A stretch of DNA of 64,000 nt from Bryopsis sp. KO-2023 (Eukaryota > Chlorophyta > Ulvophyceae > Bryopsidales > Bryopsidaceae), in the NCBI GenBank assembly GCA_030272585.1, contig BSYQ01000001.1, positions 9,687,001 to 9,751,000 on the forward strand, given 5' to 3'. Shown here one piece after another: positions 1-10,782 of this stretch. The notes beneath the pieces were generated by a model. That model was not told the origin of the DNA. It saw only the letters and a program-made list of their open reading frames with translations, and did no database searches. The position numbers and the translations under genes are program-made. Every line of letters begins with the position of its first letter. Position 1 is the stretch's first letter.

Positions 1-3000
1 AGACAAGTCAAGCGTGATGGATAAGGAGGAGGACTTCCGACACTTGATGAGGCTCAAGCCGGAGCCAAAATCAAGATGTGCTAACCCGCTAAGCGGATTA
101 GTTACGTCGGGAAGTCGCTTGTCAAGGGGCGAGCAGGGATGCACAGTTCCCCTCAGGCGGAACTGCTGTTCGAACAAGGAGTAACCCGACGGGGGTTACC
201 CGGATACTTTCTTCTCGGGAAGACGTGCATAAGACTTCCAGCAAACTAAACCCCGCTGAAAATAGGATCAAGAGCGGATTTGCCAAGCCACAAGCGCGCA
301 GAAGGAGGACCAAGGGGATTATCCAAAGGCGATTTAACTTTGGACGTGCAAGGTAAAAGAGAGACAAAAACTATCGGGGAAGGTGAACACTGCCAAGTGG
401 TACCCGCGTTATTTGTCTGAGGAGCGGACGTCGACGGACTGACATTCCTTCAACTCTTTCTTGCGGAACTTTCTATTTAGTGGTATCTAAATGGATAGTG
501 CGGACAAGATCGTCTTGTTGCTGGCGGACTATTTCCAAGGTTCTTTGGAACGCGGAGGTTAAAAGGTAATCTCTGTGGCGGAAGGTATATGGAATATATT
601 TCGCGTGGAAGTCAACAAGTTTGAAGTGGCGGAACTTGGGGACTAACCGAGCATTGATGAGAGCGGACTATCTGCGGTGAAAAGAATCGACTCGTGTTTG
701 GATCTAGACAGTATCGAAGAGATAGCGGGCTCGAAAAATGAGCACACATTGCGATTCTATAGGGATGGAGTAAGCGGAAATACTCAGTTGGTTATTTACT
801 ACCTATAGACGCAACCGTGAAACTTTGGGAAGTTTACATACAAAGCGATGCCGTGAGAAGGATCCAAAGACGACGGAGGTGGCGACTCATGCAATGGAAA
901 ACAAAAGAAGGAATGTGCGGACATTCAAAAATTACTCTTCTCCAACGAAGGAACCTCGAGCGGACGTGGAACTGACCGAAGGGCGGATTATCACAGAAGC
1001 CGAGCAAAGAAAGAAACCGAAATAAATCCTGAACTATGACCCGTGGAGACGGAAAACACATACAGCTGAGTGACTGAATTCGTTCGGGCGGACTAATTGT
1101 ACATCAGTTGGCGGAAACAGCAACTGAAGCGGACAATGCACTTGTCAGGAGGAAAACAACTTCGACTACGGCGGAAGAAGCGAAGTTCTGAAGAGAACTT
1201 GAAGGGTATTCGACTGGCGGATTGTGACCAGCGGATTAAGCCTGTTGGAATATGACTGGCGAGTTAATATTGGCGGAATCAAATTGCTAGCGAATACGAA
1301 GACAAGAGGCATTTGGGCGGACAAAATCCAGTACTTGAGGCGGATATTGTCCTTGCAGAAGCGGAAATTGTGCTGCAGAAGCGGAATTGTGCCTGAAGAA
1401 GTGGATATTGTGCCTGAAGAAGCGACACAATTCCAGTGAGCGGAATGTGAAGGCGGAATTGATGATCTCAAAGAGCCAAGGCGGAAAATATCAGTCAAGA
1501 CGGAATTTGAGGACCATAGTCGCAAGTACAATTAGGAACGAATGAAAGGGCGTCAAAGCGAACGTTGAAGCGACCTAGCGGACAACACTGAGCGGAAGTT
1601 CTGATCGACAACCGACTTGGAGGCGTGAGGGTAGCTATGCAACGATTGACTCAGTCACGAGCGGATTATGGATGTTCTGAAGCTGAGGATGTATTGGAGA
1701 CTTATGGGGGTTTACCAAAGCATCAGAGGATTGGCCGAAGACAACAAAGAATCGCCAGGGTGGATTAAATTGGACCACCAGGGCGGATTAATTCAAACCG
1801 CCGAAGAAGGAGCAGACATTATTTGAAGACCAAACTCGGAAAAACATTGGAGCGGACCCTCGAAGACAATAGCACTGGAGCAGAAAGGACGAAGAGGTCA
1901 GGGAATGGCCGGACGCTCTGCTGCATATACTGGCTCTCGCTGCTATGTAGGGACTCTAGTAGCCAACCAGCGGATTGTGATTCGATGAGATCCTGGGGGA
2001 AATGTAGGCCTCAGACAAATCTCTATAGCAGTGGCCATACATGTTATGGATATGCTCGAGCGGCTATTGTTCTGAGGTGTTGCGGCGGACAAACTCATGG
2101 GAGATTCGTAGGGACGTTGAAGAGAGAAGAAGCTGAGAGATCAGCCGGACTTCTCATCGGTGTACTGGCTCTCGCTGCTAAGTGGGGACTCTAGCAGTCA
2201 ACCAGCTTCGTGAGATCCTGGGGGTATCCGCATAGGATTTGGCCTCGGACAAATCTCTACACTGATGACCGCTTATATACTAGCGGATAAACGTAACGAA
2301 TGGAGTGTTGTGCCTAAGTGATATCCGACCAAGCGTTTTACCGAGCGAAGAACGAAGATGTACCATGGAAGGAAGGAAAAATATCAGTTGTAAATGAAGA
2401 AAACGGAAGTGGAAATCTGACCAAGGAATTGCAGCGGAATTGGAATTGACCAAAACTGCAATGGATGAAAAGCCGCAGCGGATATCAACAGCAGCGGACT
2501 ACAGGAGAGTGTCTGACAAGAGCGAAGCTTATGGTTTCCGACTAAGTGAAACTGCGAAGCGAGGTAGCGAGCGGAAGTTATAATCTAAGCTTGCGCGGAC
2601 TTGGAGTCTTGAACGGATAAAGCATAGCGGGCATTTCTTCATGTTCGTGTGCTGAATCACGAGCAAGAAGACATTGCAAGCAATGCTTATGCCATGTTTA
2701 ACCTTCTCCTTGGCGGTACTCGTGGGCGGAATCCACATCCGCACCATAGAACCACGAGTTAGGAGAGGCTTGAGCGGGCTATTACTAAATGCCCTGATGA
2801 AGCAAGCAGACGAAGAAGCGGGCATCCGTCCAAGCAAGAGACACAAGGTTTTTGGATTTCACAGAGTATGGGATCTGTTATGCCGTTTGAAAATCATCTT
2901 GTTTGCATGATTGTGAGGTTTGTTTTCTATTTTTCTATTTTTCTTCGTGTTTTGTTCAGTGGATGGCCCTGTTTCTCTTGTTAGCGGCCAATCAAAGTAC

Positions 3001-3049
3001 TTATTCTTTATTTCTTTCGGGTTTTTCTTTCGCGATTCACTTTCTTGAG

Positions 3050-3086
3050 TGCTGAGGACACCACTCGGGGGGGGGGGGGGAGTAGT
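3050..3086 (+). other. Polypurine tract of copy A (G-tract)
   Basis: An uninterrupted run of about 14 G (3067-3080) followed by AGTAGT abuts the LTR start at 3087. Copy B has the same feature as a C-run at about 11656-11671 next to its 3' LTR. A homogeneous G-run is an unusual plus-strand primer, but its position is right. Confidence 0.6.
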
Positions 3087-3316
3087 TGATACGAGGTGAC
3101 GAGGTTAGTGTCTAGATGTCCCATCGGTGAGTGGGTGTGTCACTGTAGAGTAAGGGGTTGGTGTGTTGTGGATGGTATAAAAGGGGTTGTATTTTTGACA
3201 TTGTGTAACCTTTGGGGCTGGGTTTGCTATTGTGTTGTGTTCCCACGTTCTACCCTCCTCCACTTGGAGGAGGGCCCCTATCTACCCTTCCCCCTCTGGG
3301 GGAAGGGCCCCTATCA
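3087..3316 (+). repeat. 3' LTR of non-coding element copy A
   Basis: The 230-bp LTR begins TGATACGAGG and ends CCCCTATCA, so TG...CA with a TGATA/TATCA inverted terminus. It matches both LTRs of copy B except for a few sites. One difference creates a TATAAAAG box at 3176-3183, where copy B reads TACTTAAAG in the same orientation. The last ~60 bp contain two strong hairpins (see the copy B LTR). Flanking bases 3317-3321 (gcatc) would be the right target-site copy. Confidence 0.9.
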
Positions 3317-5108
3317 GCATCTGCAACTTGACGGTGCTAGGCAACCACTGTCCTTGCCTAGGAGGTCCTGGGCCTGCTGGTCCAGCGCCACCTCCACCTC
3401 CACCTCCACCAGGAGGTCCACCGGGAGGTCCACCGCCTCCACCATCTCCACCGCCGCCACCACCTCCTCCGCCATCAGGCGCACCTGGAATGCGGAAAGG
3501 TGGGCGGTTTCGTCTGTCGCGGTAATCATCACCGCCATCATCATCTGGGTCGTCATCACCAGGGTCTCCAAAGTTACCTCGCATGCGAGGAACTCGACTG
3601 GGTCCACCAGTAGACTCATATGAACCAAGTGCAGCAAAGGGATTATTTTCTACCCTTGCTCCCAATGCACTTAACCCAAGTCCCAATCTTCCAGTACGTG
3701 TGGGGATCTGCATGGGTTCTTTTCCTTTCTCTTCTCTGACCTGTGCCTTAGCACGCTCAAGGTCAATTTGATATAACACTTCTGCTGAGGAGAGAACTCT
3801 TGGGTTAGTTCGTGTGGGTCTACGTGATCCATCGGCAGAGTCGGGTTCTGAGATGCGTATACCAGGCTGAGCTCTTGTACTTGGAGGTATCAACTGAGGG
3901 AATGTGAAATCAGCGTCTGGTGCGCTGTCCACTGCAGTGCATGGTGGTGCTTCTGCAGCAACAATTTCACCCTCCTCGACCTGTACTGCTGGAGGAGCCG
4001 GTATTGTTGAGGTTCCTGCCCCAACCATTCCTACCGCGAAGCTTTGGTCTAGTGGCGGCCATGATGCAGCCAACTGCTTTACTGATTTCTTCGGCAGCGG
4101 CATCCCAAAGGCTGAGTCCTCAGGCTCAGGGGAAGTTGATTCTTCACGCTCTGGTGATACTGCACGAGCATCACTTCCACTTTGGGCACTCTGACTTCCG
4201 CCACTCACATCCTCCATGCTTTGTTCCAGGCCAGATAATCTTAAGGCAACCACATCAGCTGCATCTTGCTGCTGATCCCAGGTTTTGGATGCCTTTTTCT
4301 CCAAGGCAATCAAATCTTTTTGAATTGCTACTCTTGAGCTCTGCAAACGCTTCACCTCAGCACCTTGTTTGTGCAAGGACTCCCGAAACAATTCTAGAGT
4401 CCGTTCGACTTTTTCGTTGGAATCCGCAACAGTTCCTAATAAGCCTTCAATTCTCCGCCCTTGAACAAGGGATAACTCGGAGAGTTGTTTTAACTGAAGT
4501 GCTGATGCTTCAGTTGCTTCTTTTAGGTCAGCAAAACGAGAGTCCGCTAGAATGTCTGCGGCATCCATTCTCCTCGTTATTGCGTCTACAGAAGCTTTAA
4601 TCTCGGCTCTTTCTTTTCTATGGTCGATATCTTGGCGTAATAGCCTTTGCTCGTATCGACTATGTTGAGCCGCTACTGACTCCAGCTTCTCCTGTTGCGA
4701 CACCACCGCATGCTGTGTGGCCTCAACCTGTTGCGCATGCTGGTGCTGTGTTTCCAGCGCCTGCCCGATCACCTCTGATGCGCCAGCCAGTTGGTTCGAC
4801 ACAGAGGCCTCAGTATGGGCTAGCCTCTGCCCCAGTGTCTGGTCAACTTGCTGCAGGTGACCCCTTAGCCCGTGGGCTAAATCGTCCACACGGTCATGGA
4901 CCGCATCCACATCCTCTCTTAAGGCTTCCGCATCAGCTCCCATGTCTATGTCGACAGCTGCTTGCTGGACATTGTGGATGTTCTGGACGTTTATTTGTTG
5001 ATACACAACATTGGGTGCGTCAGGCAATTCCTCATCGAACTCAGGTTCAATCCCTGGCTCTTCAACTTGAGGCTCGCGCACTGCCAATGCGTGTTCACGG
5101 TCAGCCAT
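3317..5108 (-). pseudogene. Truncated gag of a minus-strand gypsy-like element
   Basis: An open frame of about 597 codons starts with ATG at 5106-5108 and runs into the LTR of copy A, so its last dozen or so codons (ending at 3282) are LTR sequence and not genuine. In order it shows an acidic N-terminus, a long region of predicted coiled coil rich in Gln, Glu and Ala (about residues 60-310), a Ser/Pro/Glu linker, an Asp-rich stretch, then a poly-Gly/Pro tract. This is the usual N-terminal half of a gypsy Gag before the capsid fold. Capsid, zinc knuckle and pol are missing, cut off by the insertion at 3316/3317. Upstream lie a leader, a primer-binding site (5240-5251) and a probable LTR (5254-5503). 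The assignment as Gag rests on context more than on a conserved domain. Confidence 0.65.
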
Positions 5109-5239
5109 GGTCTCTCAGCCACTATTTGGGAGTACTCAACAACCACGGTTGGAGTTTCTCTCTACCAAACAAACAAACAAAAACGTTTGTTGCGCCACGT
5201 TCACAAGCTTCGATCTCAAGAACTTTAAGTTCTTGCCTC

Positions 5240-5251
5240 GCTCCGAAACCA
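5240..5251 (-). other. tRNA primer-binding site of the minus-strand element
   Basis: Read on the minus strand this is TGGTTTCGGAGC, two bases after the presumed LTR end (TATCA). The identical 12-mer follows the 5' LTR in two other elements here (20191-20202 minus, 31345-31356 plus). It resembles the common plant initiator-tRNA site TGGTATCAGAGC. Confidence 0.75.
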
Positions 5252-5253
5252 AT

Positions 5254-5503
5254 TGATAGTGAAGCTTGTGGGTGACGCAATAGTGGTCGGCTGTGTTGGT
5301 TGGATTCGTGATAACTTGCTGGCTAACGCAAGTATACTTGTGGGGTTTGTTGCTTTAGACAACTCTCTAGCTAGCGCGGTTGTGAACGCTACTAGAGCAC
5401 TTAGGTTGGGAAGTGATTGCGTCAGGCAAACACTTAACACACACACACACAAACACACACACAAGCGGGAACACACCAATCCCACGAATCCCGAGTTCTT
5501 ACA
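5254..5503 (-). repeat. Probable 5' LTR of the minus-strand gypsy-like element
   Basis: On the minus strand the segment starts TGTAAGAACTC and ends CACTATCA, so it has TG...CA ends, and it lies immediately upstream of the primer-binding site. It holds a CA-rich simple repeat (about 5438-5463). No second LTR copy is in the window, so the outer boundary at 5503 is inferred from the TG end only. Confidence 0.5.
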
Positions 5504-5514
5504 ACTAGAATGGA

Positions 5515-8500
5515 ATGTCAAAACAGCGAGTGGGCCTCTTAAGTACCCCTAAGTGTAGTACGCTGACGCATGCCCCAAACTCTGGGTCTAATCTGTCTTA
5601 CTCGCGAACCCACATGCGTCAGCCACCCTCGGCTCTATCCCAAACTACCTCGTATAGCGCTAAAAGACTAACATATAGACCACCCCTGACAATACACCCT
5701 GAGTTTATCGGACCCATACCTGCCATATTTGAGGACGAGTGGGTTGCTGTGTGGTGCCATCGTTTCCGCGCGAAGAGTTTTTGGTGGATATATCAGAGTG
5801 TACTCACAGGCCTGTTAACCAAGGAAGAGGGGGACTCACAAACTCGTGAGCTGTTCAGTAACGACTTATCTGGTCTTTTCAAGCTAGCCCGAGACAGAGC
5901 GCGTGATCACGAGGTCTCACGGCTGTTCTGGGGAGAGCACGAGGCAGCACGGCTGGGTACAGAGCGAGTGGAAGAACGGGTATCGGAGGAACTGCGAAAA
6001 GCCGAGCAGCAGTGGAAAACGAAGTTCCTCAAGGGTCTTGAAGACGAGTACCACCAAAGAACGGAGGGAGACGCCGAGGGATCACGCCCAGCAAGCAGAA
6101 GTTCCCCAGATCTGAGTGGCGGCGCAGGAGAAGTTGGAGAAGTTGGAGAACCTGAGGAAAAACCGGACAGCGAGATCAGTGAAGAGAGCCTTGGTGGCGG
6201 CGCGGAGACAGTGCACGACGAGACTGAGCAAGGCAGCGCGAGAGAGCAGCCCAGGGTTGAGTCGGAGGACGAGGAAAGAGAGAGCCACGAAGACTTTCCC
6301 CGTGATTGGGAAGCCGAGGTTGTTGTAGAAGAAGTCGGAGTCGAACCTGTTGAAGAAGGAGCCTCCGAAGGAGATCTTGTTGGAGCCACTGACCAAGAGG
6401 AAGCCGAGGTTGTTGTGGAAGAAGTCGAAGTCGAACCTGTTGAAGAAGGAGCCTCCGAAGGAGATCTTGTTGGAGCCACTGACCAAGAGGAAGCCGAGGT
6501 TGTTGTGGAAGAAGTCGAAGTCGAACCTGTTGAAGAAGGAGCCTCCGAAGGAGATCTTGTTGGAGCCACTGACCAAGAGGAAGCCGAGGTTGTTGTGGAA
6601 GAAGTCGAAGTCGAACCTGTTGAAGAAGGAGCCTCCGAAGGAGATCTTGTTGGAGCCACTGACCAAGAGGAAGCCGAGGTTGTTGGGGAAGAAGTCGAAG
6701 TCGAACCTGTTGAAGAAGGAGCCTCCGAAGGAGATCTTGTTGGAGCCACTGACCAAGAGGAAGCCGAGGTTGTTGTGGAAGAAGTCGAAGTCGAACCTGT
6801 TGAAGAAGGAGCCTCCGAAGGAGATCTTGTTGGAGCCACTGACCAAGAGGAAGCCGAGGTTGTTGTGGAAGAAGTCGAAGTCGAACCTGTTGAAGAAGGA
6901 GCCTCCGAAGGAGATCTTGTTGGAGCCACTGACCAAGAGGAAGCCGAGGTTGTTGTGGAAGAAGTCGAAGTCGAACCTGTTAAAGAAGGAGCCTCCGAAG
7001 GAGATCTTGTTGGAGCCACTGACCAAGAGGAAGCCGAGGTTGTTGTGGAAGAAGTCGAAGTCGAACCTGTTGAAGAAGGAGCCTCCGAAGGAGATCTTGT
7101 TGGAGCCACTGACCAAGAGGAAGCCGAGGTTGTTGTGGAAGAAGTCGAAGTCGAACCTGTTGAAGAAGGAGCCTCCGAAGGAGATCTTGTTGGAGCCACT
7201 GACCAAGAGGAAGCCGAGGTTGTTGGGGAAGAAGTCGGAGTCGAACCTGTTGAAGAAGGAGCCTCTGAAGGAGATCTTGTTGGAGCCACTGACCAAGAGG
7301 AAGCCGAGGTTGTTGTGGAAGAAGTCGGAGTCGAACCTGTTGAAGAAGGAGCCTCTGAAGGAGATCTTGTTGGAGCCACTGACCAAGAGGAAGCCGAGGT
7401 TGTTGTGGAAGAAGTCGGAGTCGAACCTGTTGAAGAAGGAGCCTCTGAAGGAGATCTTGTTGGAACCACTGACCACGAGGAAGCCGGTGTTGAACCAGTT
7501 GAGGAAGGAGGAAGTGCGGCCGTTCCAGGGAGTAGCGGAGAGACCAACGGAGTGGGATCAGGCGGAGGAACTGAGTACCACAGCGCCGCTAGTTGGGCGG
7601 AAGGAAGAGCCTATCGTATCGAGCCAGGGTTTCCAGAGGACCCTTCTGAGCCATCGAGTACCACTTCAGACGAGGAAGAGTCCCACGAAGGAGAAGGCGA
7701 AAGAGAGTCGACCTCCAGTTCTGGGGAAGGATCGTTACCCCCAGATCAGCCCCCGCTGAACCCATTTTTTGCCTTTGACGAAGAAGAAGGCGAGAGTGGA
7801 TCATCCTCCAGTGCTGAAGAAGAACCGTTACCGGACCAGCCCCCGCTGAACCCATTTGCCTTTGAGGTTGGACTTCCCTATCTCCAACCACCAGTCCCAC
7901 CTGTTCCTCCACCCGTTCCACCTGTACCACCTGGTCCACCACCAGTCCCTCCACCACCTCCTCCACCACCTCCTCCACCACACCCACCAGGCGGAGTCGG
8001 TGCCATGGCCCACCCCAGAGGACCTCCAAACAGGCTGATCAACAGTCAGTTAACAGCCTTCACTGGGGCAGAGAAGGAAGATGTGGCCACCTGGATACGG
8101 TCATACGAGATTCTCGCCACAGGCTCAGGGTGGAGTGTACCACCAGCGGTGCCGGACCATGAGGATCAGAGAATTGAGAGACTCGTCCTGTATACGACGG
8201 GGAAAGCGCGGTCATGGGTGGACAATTGGACGGCCAGGCACCCTACACATGTGGGAGGGGCACCGAACCCAGAAAGGACATGGCAAGAGTTACAAATGGG
8301 CATGTTGGCAAGGTTTGGAGTGGCGCCAGCGACGTTGGTGGCCCGTATCTTGGAACGGAAACAAAAGAATGACGAAACTGTGGGGGAATACGCTTCGGCA
8401 CTCTCCCAGATGCAGCAACAACTCAATGCGAGTCGAGCCCCAGGCAGTCCAGCCGTGGCTGACGAACTTCTACTGCAATTGTTTAAGAATGGAGTGCGGG

Positions 8501-10782
8501 AGGATCTTGCCCCCATCCTGCTGGGTTTTACAGGAGATACCCTGGATGAAGCAGTGGCCAGAGCCAGACAGATCGAAGAGAGACAAGTGCGGCCGGGGCC
8601 AAAGCGAAAGACAACGATCAACACACTGGAGGAACTGCAGGACCAAGCAGTGATGGAGCCAGTCCTGGCGGAAGTAAATATTATGGATCAGCGGGTGAAC
8701 GAACAAATTGAGAATTTGAGGAAGGAGGTGCGCGAACACCAAACCACTACGGACTCGCGGCTCAGAGGAGTGGAGCAGCATGTGAGAACCTCTGGGCAGC
8801 AGTTTGGCGAACTCAAAAGTATGATCTCCACTCTATCAGGAATGGTGGCGGATGTGAGACAGCCTAATGTGCCAGAGCCAGGAGGAGGGAACTATGGAAA
8901 CACTGGGGGTACCGGAGCAAACCAAGTGCCAATCAATGGAGGCAGAGGGCAAGGGGCCTACAGAGGCAATGGCTGGGGAAATGGAGGAGGCAGAGGACGG
9001 GGGACTCGGAACAATGGCAATGGAGGAAGAGGCTGGGGAGGAGGGCGTTATGATGTGAACAAAGTCAGATGTTGGCACTGCTCGCGCCTTGGCCATTATG
9101 CCAGCCAGTGTCCCGAACATTTAAACTTCTTCCAGGCGGAAATGGGGGACCACCTGGTGATGGACTTTGAGCAAACGGACCCTGGGGCAACCACCACAGA
9201 AGGACCCGAGGAGGTTCTGGCACCAATCTGGTACTCTGAAATGGATATTGACCACGGGGGCTTGGACGGGGACCAGGGAGGCAGTGGAGGAACCCCCATG
9301 GACACGAGCCCAATACCTTCGGAACCTCGAGCAGATGCTGGGGAGGAAGTTGTGATGGAGGAACCAAAGGAGGAACCAGAACCCCCACAGCAGGAGGAGA
9401 AGACAAAGTCTGTGCCTGAACCAGAAGGTGTGCCGAAGCCACAAGATGAGCCACAAGGATCGAGACCAGTTATGTTACCACCGATGTTCCCACCACCCAT
9501 GCGGCCACCGTCCCCACGGAATACCATGACCAAGAAAAAGAAAATGGGGAAAAAGACGGCGGGAGAGCCAAAGGAGAAGAAAATGTTTACCGCGACAGAA
9601 GCCAAAAAGTTTGTGGAGGGCCTGATGACGGAGGTTCCAGTGGCGAGTCTGTGCCAGCACCACCCAGAGTTGATCGATGCATGGTTGAAGGCACTGAGGG
9701 TGCCCATGGCTAAAGTACCTGCAATCACTACTGTGGAGGGAGTGGGCAAGCCAAGCCCATATGCAGTCACTACCGCCACAGCCAAGATCATGGAGACCAA
9801 GGTACCAGGGGCCATCATTGATACGGGGGCGAGTGCTTGTGTGATATCGGCCCAACTCCTAGCACGGACAGGGTTGACCCACCTGATGGAGGCACCGAAG
9901 GGGAGGTACAGGGATTGCAATGGCGAGACTAGGCAAGCTCTGGGGTACATCCCTGCCCTGCCCATCGCCCTTGGACAATGCAAACAGATCGTACCGTGCC
10001 ATGTAGTGGAGAACGAACATCTATCCCTGATCATTGGGACCCCGTGGTTGGTGGATACCGGTACAGAGATCCACTTTGGTTTCAAGCGGCTCACTCCGTG
10101 TGTGGCAGGACGGCGAGTAGGTCACGTACCCATCGAGTTCCTTCACACAACGACGCCTGAGAGTGCTGCAGTCGTCGCAGTTTACCAAACCCTCCGATCG
10201 ATCGAAGAAACGAGCGCCGCCCCAGAACCGCCAGCAGCCCCCACTGGAAAGCAGCCACAGCAGGATTCAATGACGAGCCAAACGCCACCAGGGGAACGCC
10301 GACCAGATGGGTTCATCCAGCCCTACCTCTACGTTCCTCAACCCCCTCCTCTGTGGATCACCAAGCGCCAGAAGGCGGTGCTGCAGGAGTGCTGCACCAT
10401 TCGGCGGGAAAAGGGGATGAGTGAGGCGGCGGCCACACATCTGTATCTCCAGGAGGCGGAAATACTGGACACCAGGGGGAGGCACCACGGAGGGACAAAG
10501 AGGGAGTTCAAAAAGATCCACGACGAAAGGTTGAGATGCGAGGGAGAACCGAGAAAAAGGGATGCTATCACAAGGGAGTATTTCCGAAGGTGCGACGCTG
10601 TGACGAGCGCACAGAGGGAGGAGTCGGAGGAGATGTTGGGGCACTTCCGCAGGGAGGCCCAGAGGTGGAGGCCAGTGGAGGGTGGCGAGACTGGAGGGGG
10701 GACCTCCACAGCAGCCGCAGCTGGCGGGGAGGGGAGGAGTGAGCCACCAAGGGTGGTGAGCTACGACTCCTCGGATTTTTAA
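5515..10782 (+). CDS. Gag-protease polyprotein of a large Ty3/gypsy element
   Basis: The frame encodes 1755 aa. In order: an N-terminal unique region; a 13-copy, 30-residue acidic repeat (residues about 266-655); Ser/Glu linkers; a proline-rich tract (about 785-830); a Retrotrans_gag-type capsid domain (about 839-1025); a Gly/Arg/Asn-rich stretch; a CCHC zinc knuckle CWHCSRLGHYASQC (bases 9070-9111, residue 1186 on); a Pro/Glu/Lys-rich linker; an aspartic protease with the motif IIDTGASA (D at 9820, residue about 1436); and a charged tail after the protease. Gag packages the RNA and the protease matures the particle. The frame is closed by a TAG at 5506, right beside the other element's LTR, so the original N-terminus or leader may be lost. 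pol lies in the -1 frame, open across the stop. Confidence 0.85.
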   Translation: MSKQRVGLLSTPKCSTLTHAPNSGSNLSYSRTHMRQPPSALSQTTSYSAKRLTYRPPLTIHPEFIGPIPAIFEDEWVAVWCHRFRAKSFWWIYQSVLTGLLTKEEGDSQTRELFSNDLSGLFKLARDRARDHEVSRLFWGEHEAARLGTERVEERVSEELRKAEQQWKTKFLKGLEDEYHQRTEGDAEGSRPASRSSPDLSGGAGEVGEVGEPEEKPDSEISEESLGGGAETVHDETEQGSAREQPRVESEDEERESHEDFPRDWEAEVVVEEVGVEPVEEGASEGDLVGATDQEEAEVVVEEVEVEPVEEGASEGDLVGATDQEEAEVVVEEVEVEPVEEGASEGDLVGATDQEEAEVVVEEVEVEPVEEGASEGDLVGATDQEEAEVVGEEVEVEPVEEGASEGDLVGATDQEEAEVVVEEVEVEPVEEGASEGDLVGATDQEEAEVVVEEVEVEPVEEGASEGDLVGATDQEEAEVVVEEVEVEPVKEGASEGDLVGATDQEEAEVVVEEVEVEPVEEGASEGDLVGATDQEEAEVVVEEVEVEPVEEGASEGDLVGATDQEEAEVVGEEVGVEPVEEGASEGDLVGATDQEEAEVVVEEVGVEPVEEGASEGDLVGATDQEEAEVVVEEVGVEPVEEGASEGDLVGTTDHEEAGVEPVEEGGSAAVPGSSGETNGVGSGGGTEYHSAASWAEGRAYRIEPGFPEDPSEPSSTTSDEEESHEGEGERESTSSSGEGSLPPDQPPLNPFFAFDEEEGESGSSSSAEEEPLPDQPPLNPFAFEVGLPYLQPPVPPVPPPVPPVPPGPPPVPPPPPPPPPPPHPPGGVGAMAHPRGPPNRLINSQLTAFTGAEKEDVATWIRSYEILATGSGWSVPPAVPDHEDQRIERLVLYTTGKARSWVDNWTARHPTHVGGAPNPERTWQELQMGMLARFGVAPATLVARILERKQKNDETVGEYASALSQMQQQLNASRAPGSPAVADELLLQLFKNGVREDLAPILLGFTGDTLDEAVARARQIEERQVRPGPKRKTTINTLEELQDQAVMEPVLAEVNIMDQRVNEQIENLRKEVREHQTTTDSRLRGVEQHVRTSGQQFGELKSMISTLSGMVADVRQPNVPEPGGGNYGNTGGTGANQVPINGGRGQGAYRGNGWGNGGGRGRGTRNNGNGGRGWGGGRYDVNKVRCWHCSRLGHYASQCPEHLNFFQAEMGDHLVMDFEQTDPGATTTEGPEEVLAPIWYSEMDIDHGGLDGDQGGSGGTPMDTSPIPSEPRADAGEEVVMEEPKEEPEPPQQEEKTKSVPEPEGVPKPQDEPQGSRPVMLPPMFPPPMRPPSPRNTMTKKKKMGKKTAGEPKEKKMFTATEAKKFVEGLMTEVPVASLCQHHPELIDAWLKALRVPMAKVPAITTVEGVGKPSPYAVTTATAKIMETKVPGAIIDTGASACVISAQLLARTGLTHLMEAPKGRYRDCNGETRQALGYIPALPIALGQCKQIVPCHVVENEHLSLIIGTPWLVDTGTEIHFGFKRLTPCVAGRRVGHVPIEFLHTTTPESAAVVAVYQTLRSIEETSAAPEPPAAPTGKQPQQDSMTSQTPPGERRPDGFIQPYLYVPQPPPLWITKRQKAVLQECCTIRREKGMSEAAATHLYLQEAEILDTRGRHHGGTKREFKKIHDERLRCEGEPRKRDAITREYFRRCDAVTSAQREESEEMLGHFRREAQRWRPVEGGETGGGTSTAAAAGGEGRSEPPRVVSYDSSDF
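6310..7480 (+). repeat. 90-bp minisatellite, 13 tandem copies, inside gag
   Basis: Thirteen near-identical 90-bp units encode 30 residues each, rich in Glu and Val with an EGASEGDLVGATDQE-type core; a degenerate 14th unit follows to about 7515. The first unit and the last three share a Gly codon (GVEP) where the middle units have Glu (EVEP), and the last three also carry TCT for TCC. Such graded variation is typical of arrays that expanded from the middle. The unit length is a multiple of three and lacks stops in several frames, which explains the long overlapping shadow frames on both strands. Confidence 0.95.

Larger units (their letters stand above)
1..3316 (+). mobile_element. Non-coding LTR retrotransposon, copy A (3' part; enters from left edge)
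   Basis: This is the 3' end of a long LTR element with no credible protein-coding ORF. It carries internal sequence to about 3086, a G-tract followed by AGTAGT, then a 230-bp LTR. It is the inverted, slightly diverged counterpart of copy B at 11421-14757; similarity is high except near positions 45-110, where the copies differ clearly. The internal sequence is packed with GCGGA motifs in the sense strand. Orientation was set by the G-rich polypurine tract before the LTR here and by the primer-binding site at the other end of copy B. The element interrupts a minus-strand gag reading frame at 3316/3317. Its left end and left target-site copy lie outside the window. Confidence 0.85.

Noticed and set aside
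5907-7759. Long open frames on the minus strand and in another plus frame over the gag repeat array (up to 546 codons)
   Set aside because: They come from a 90-bp repeat without stops in several frames; only the frame continuous with capsid, zinc knuckle and protease is supported.
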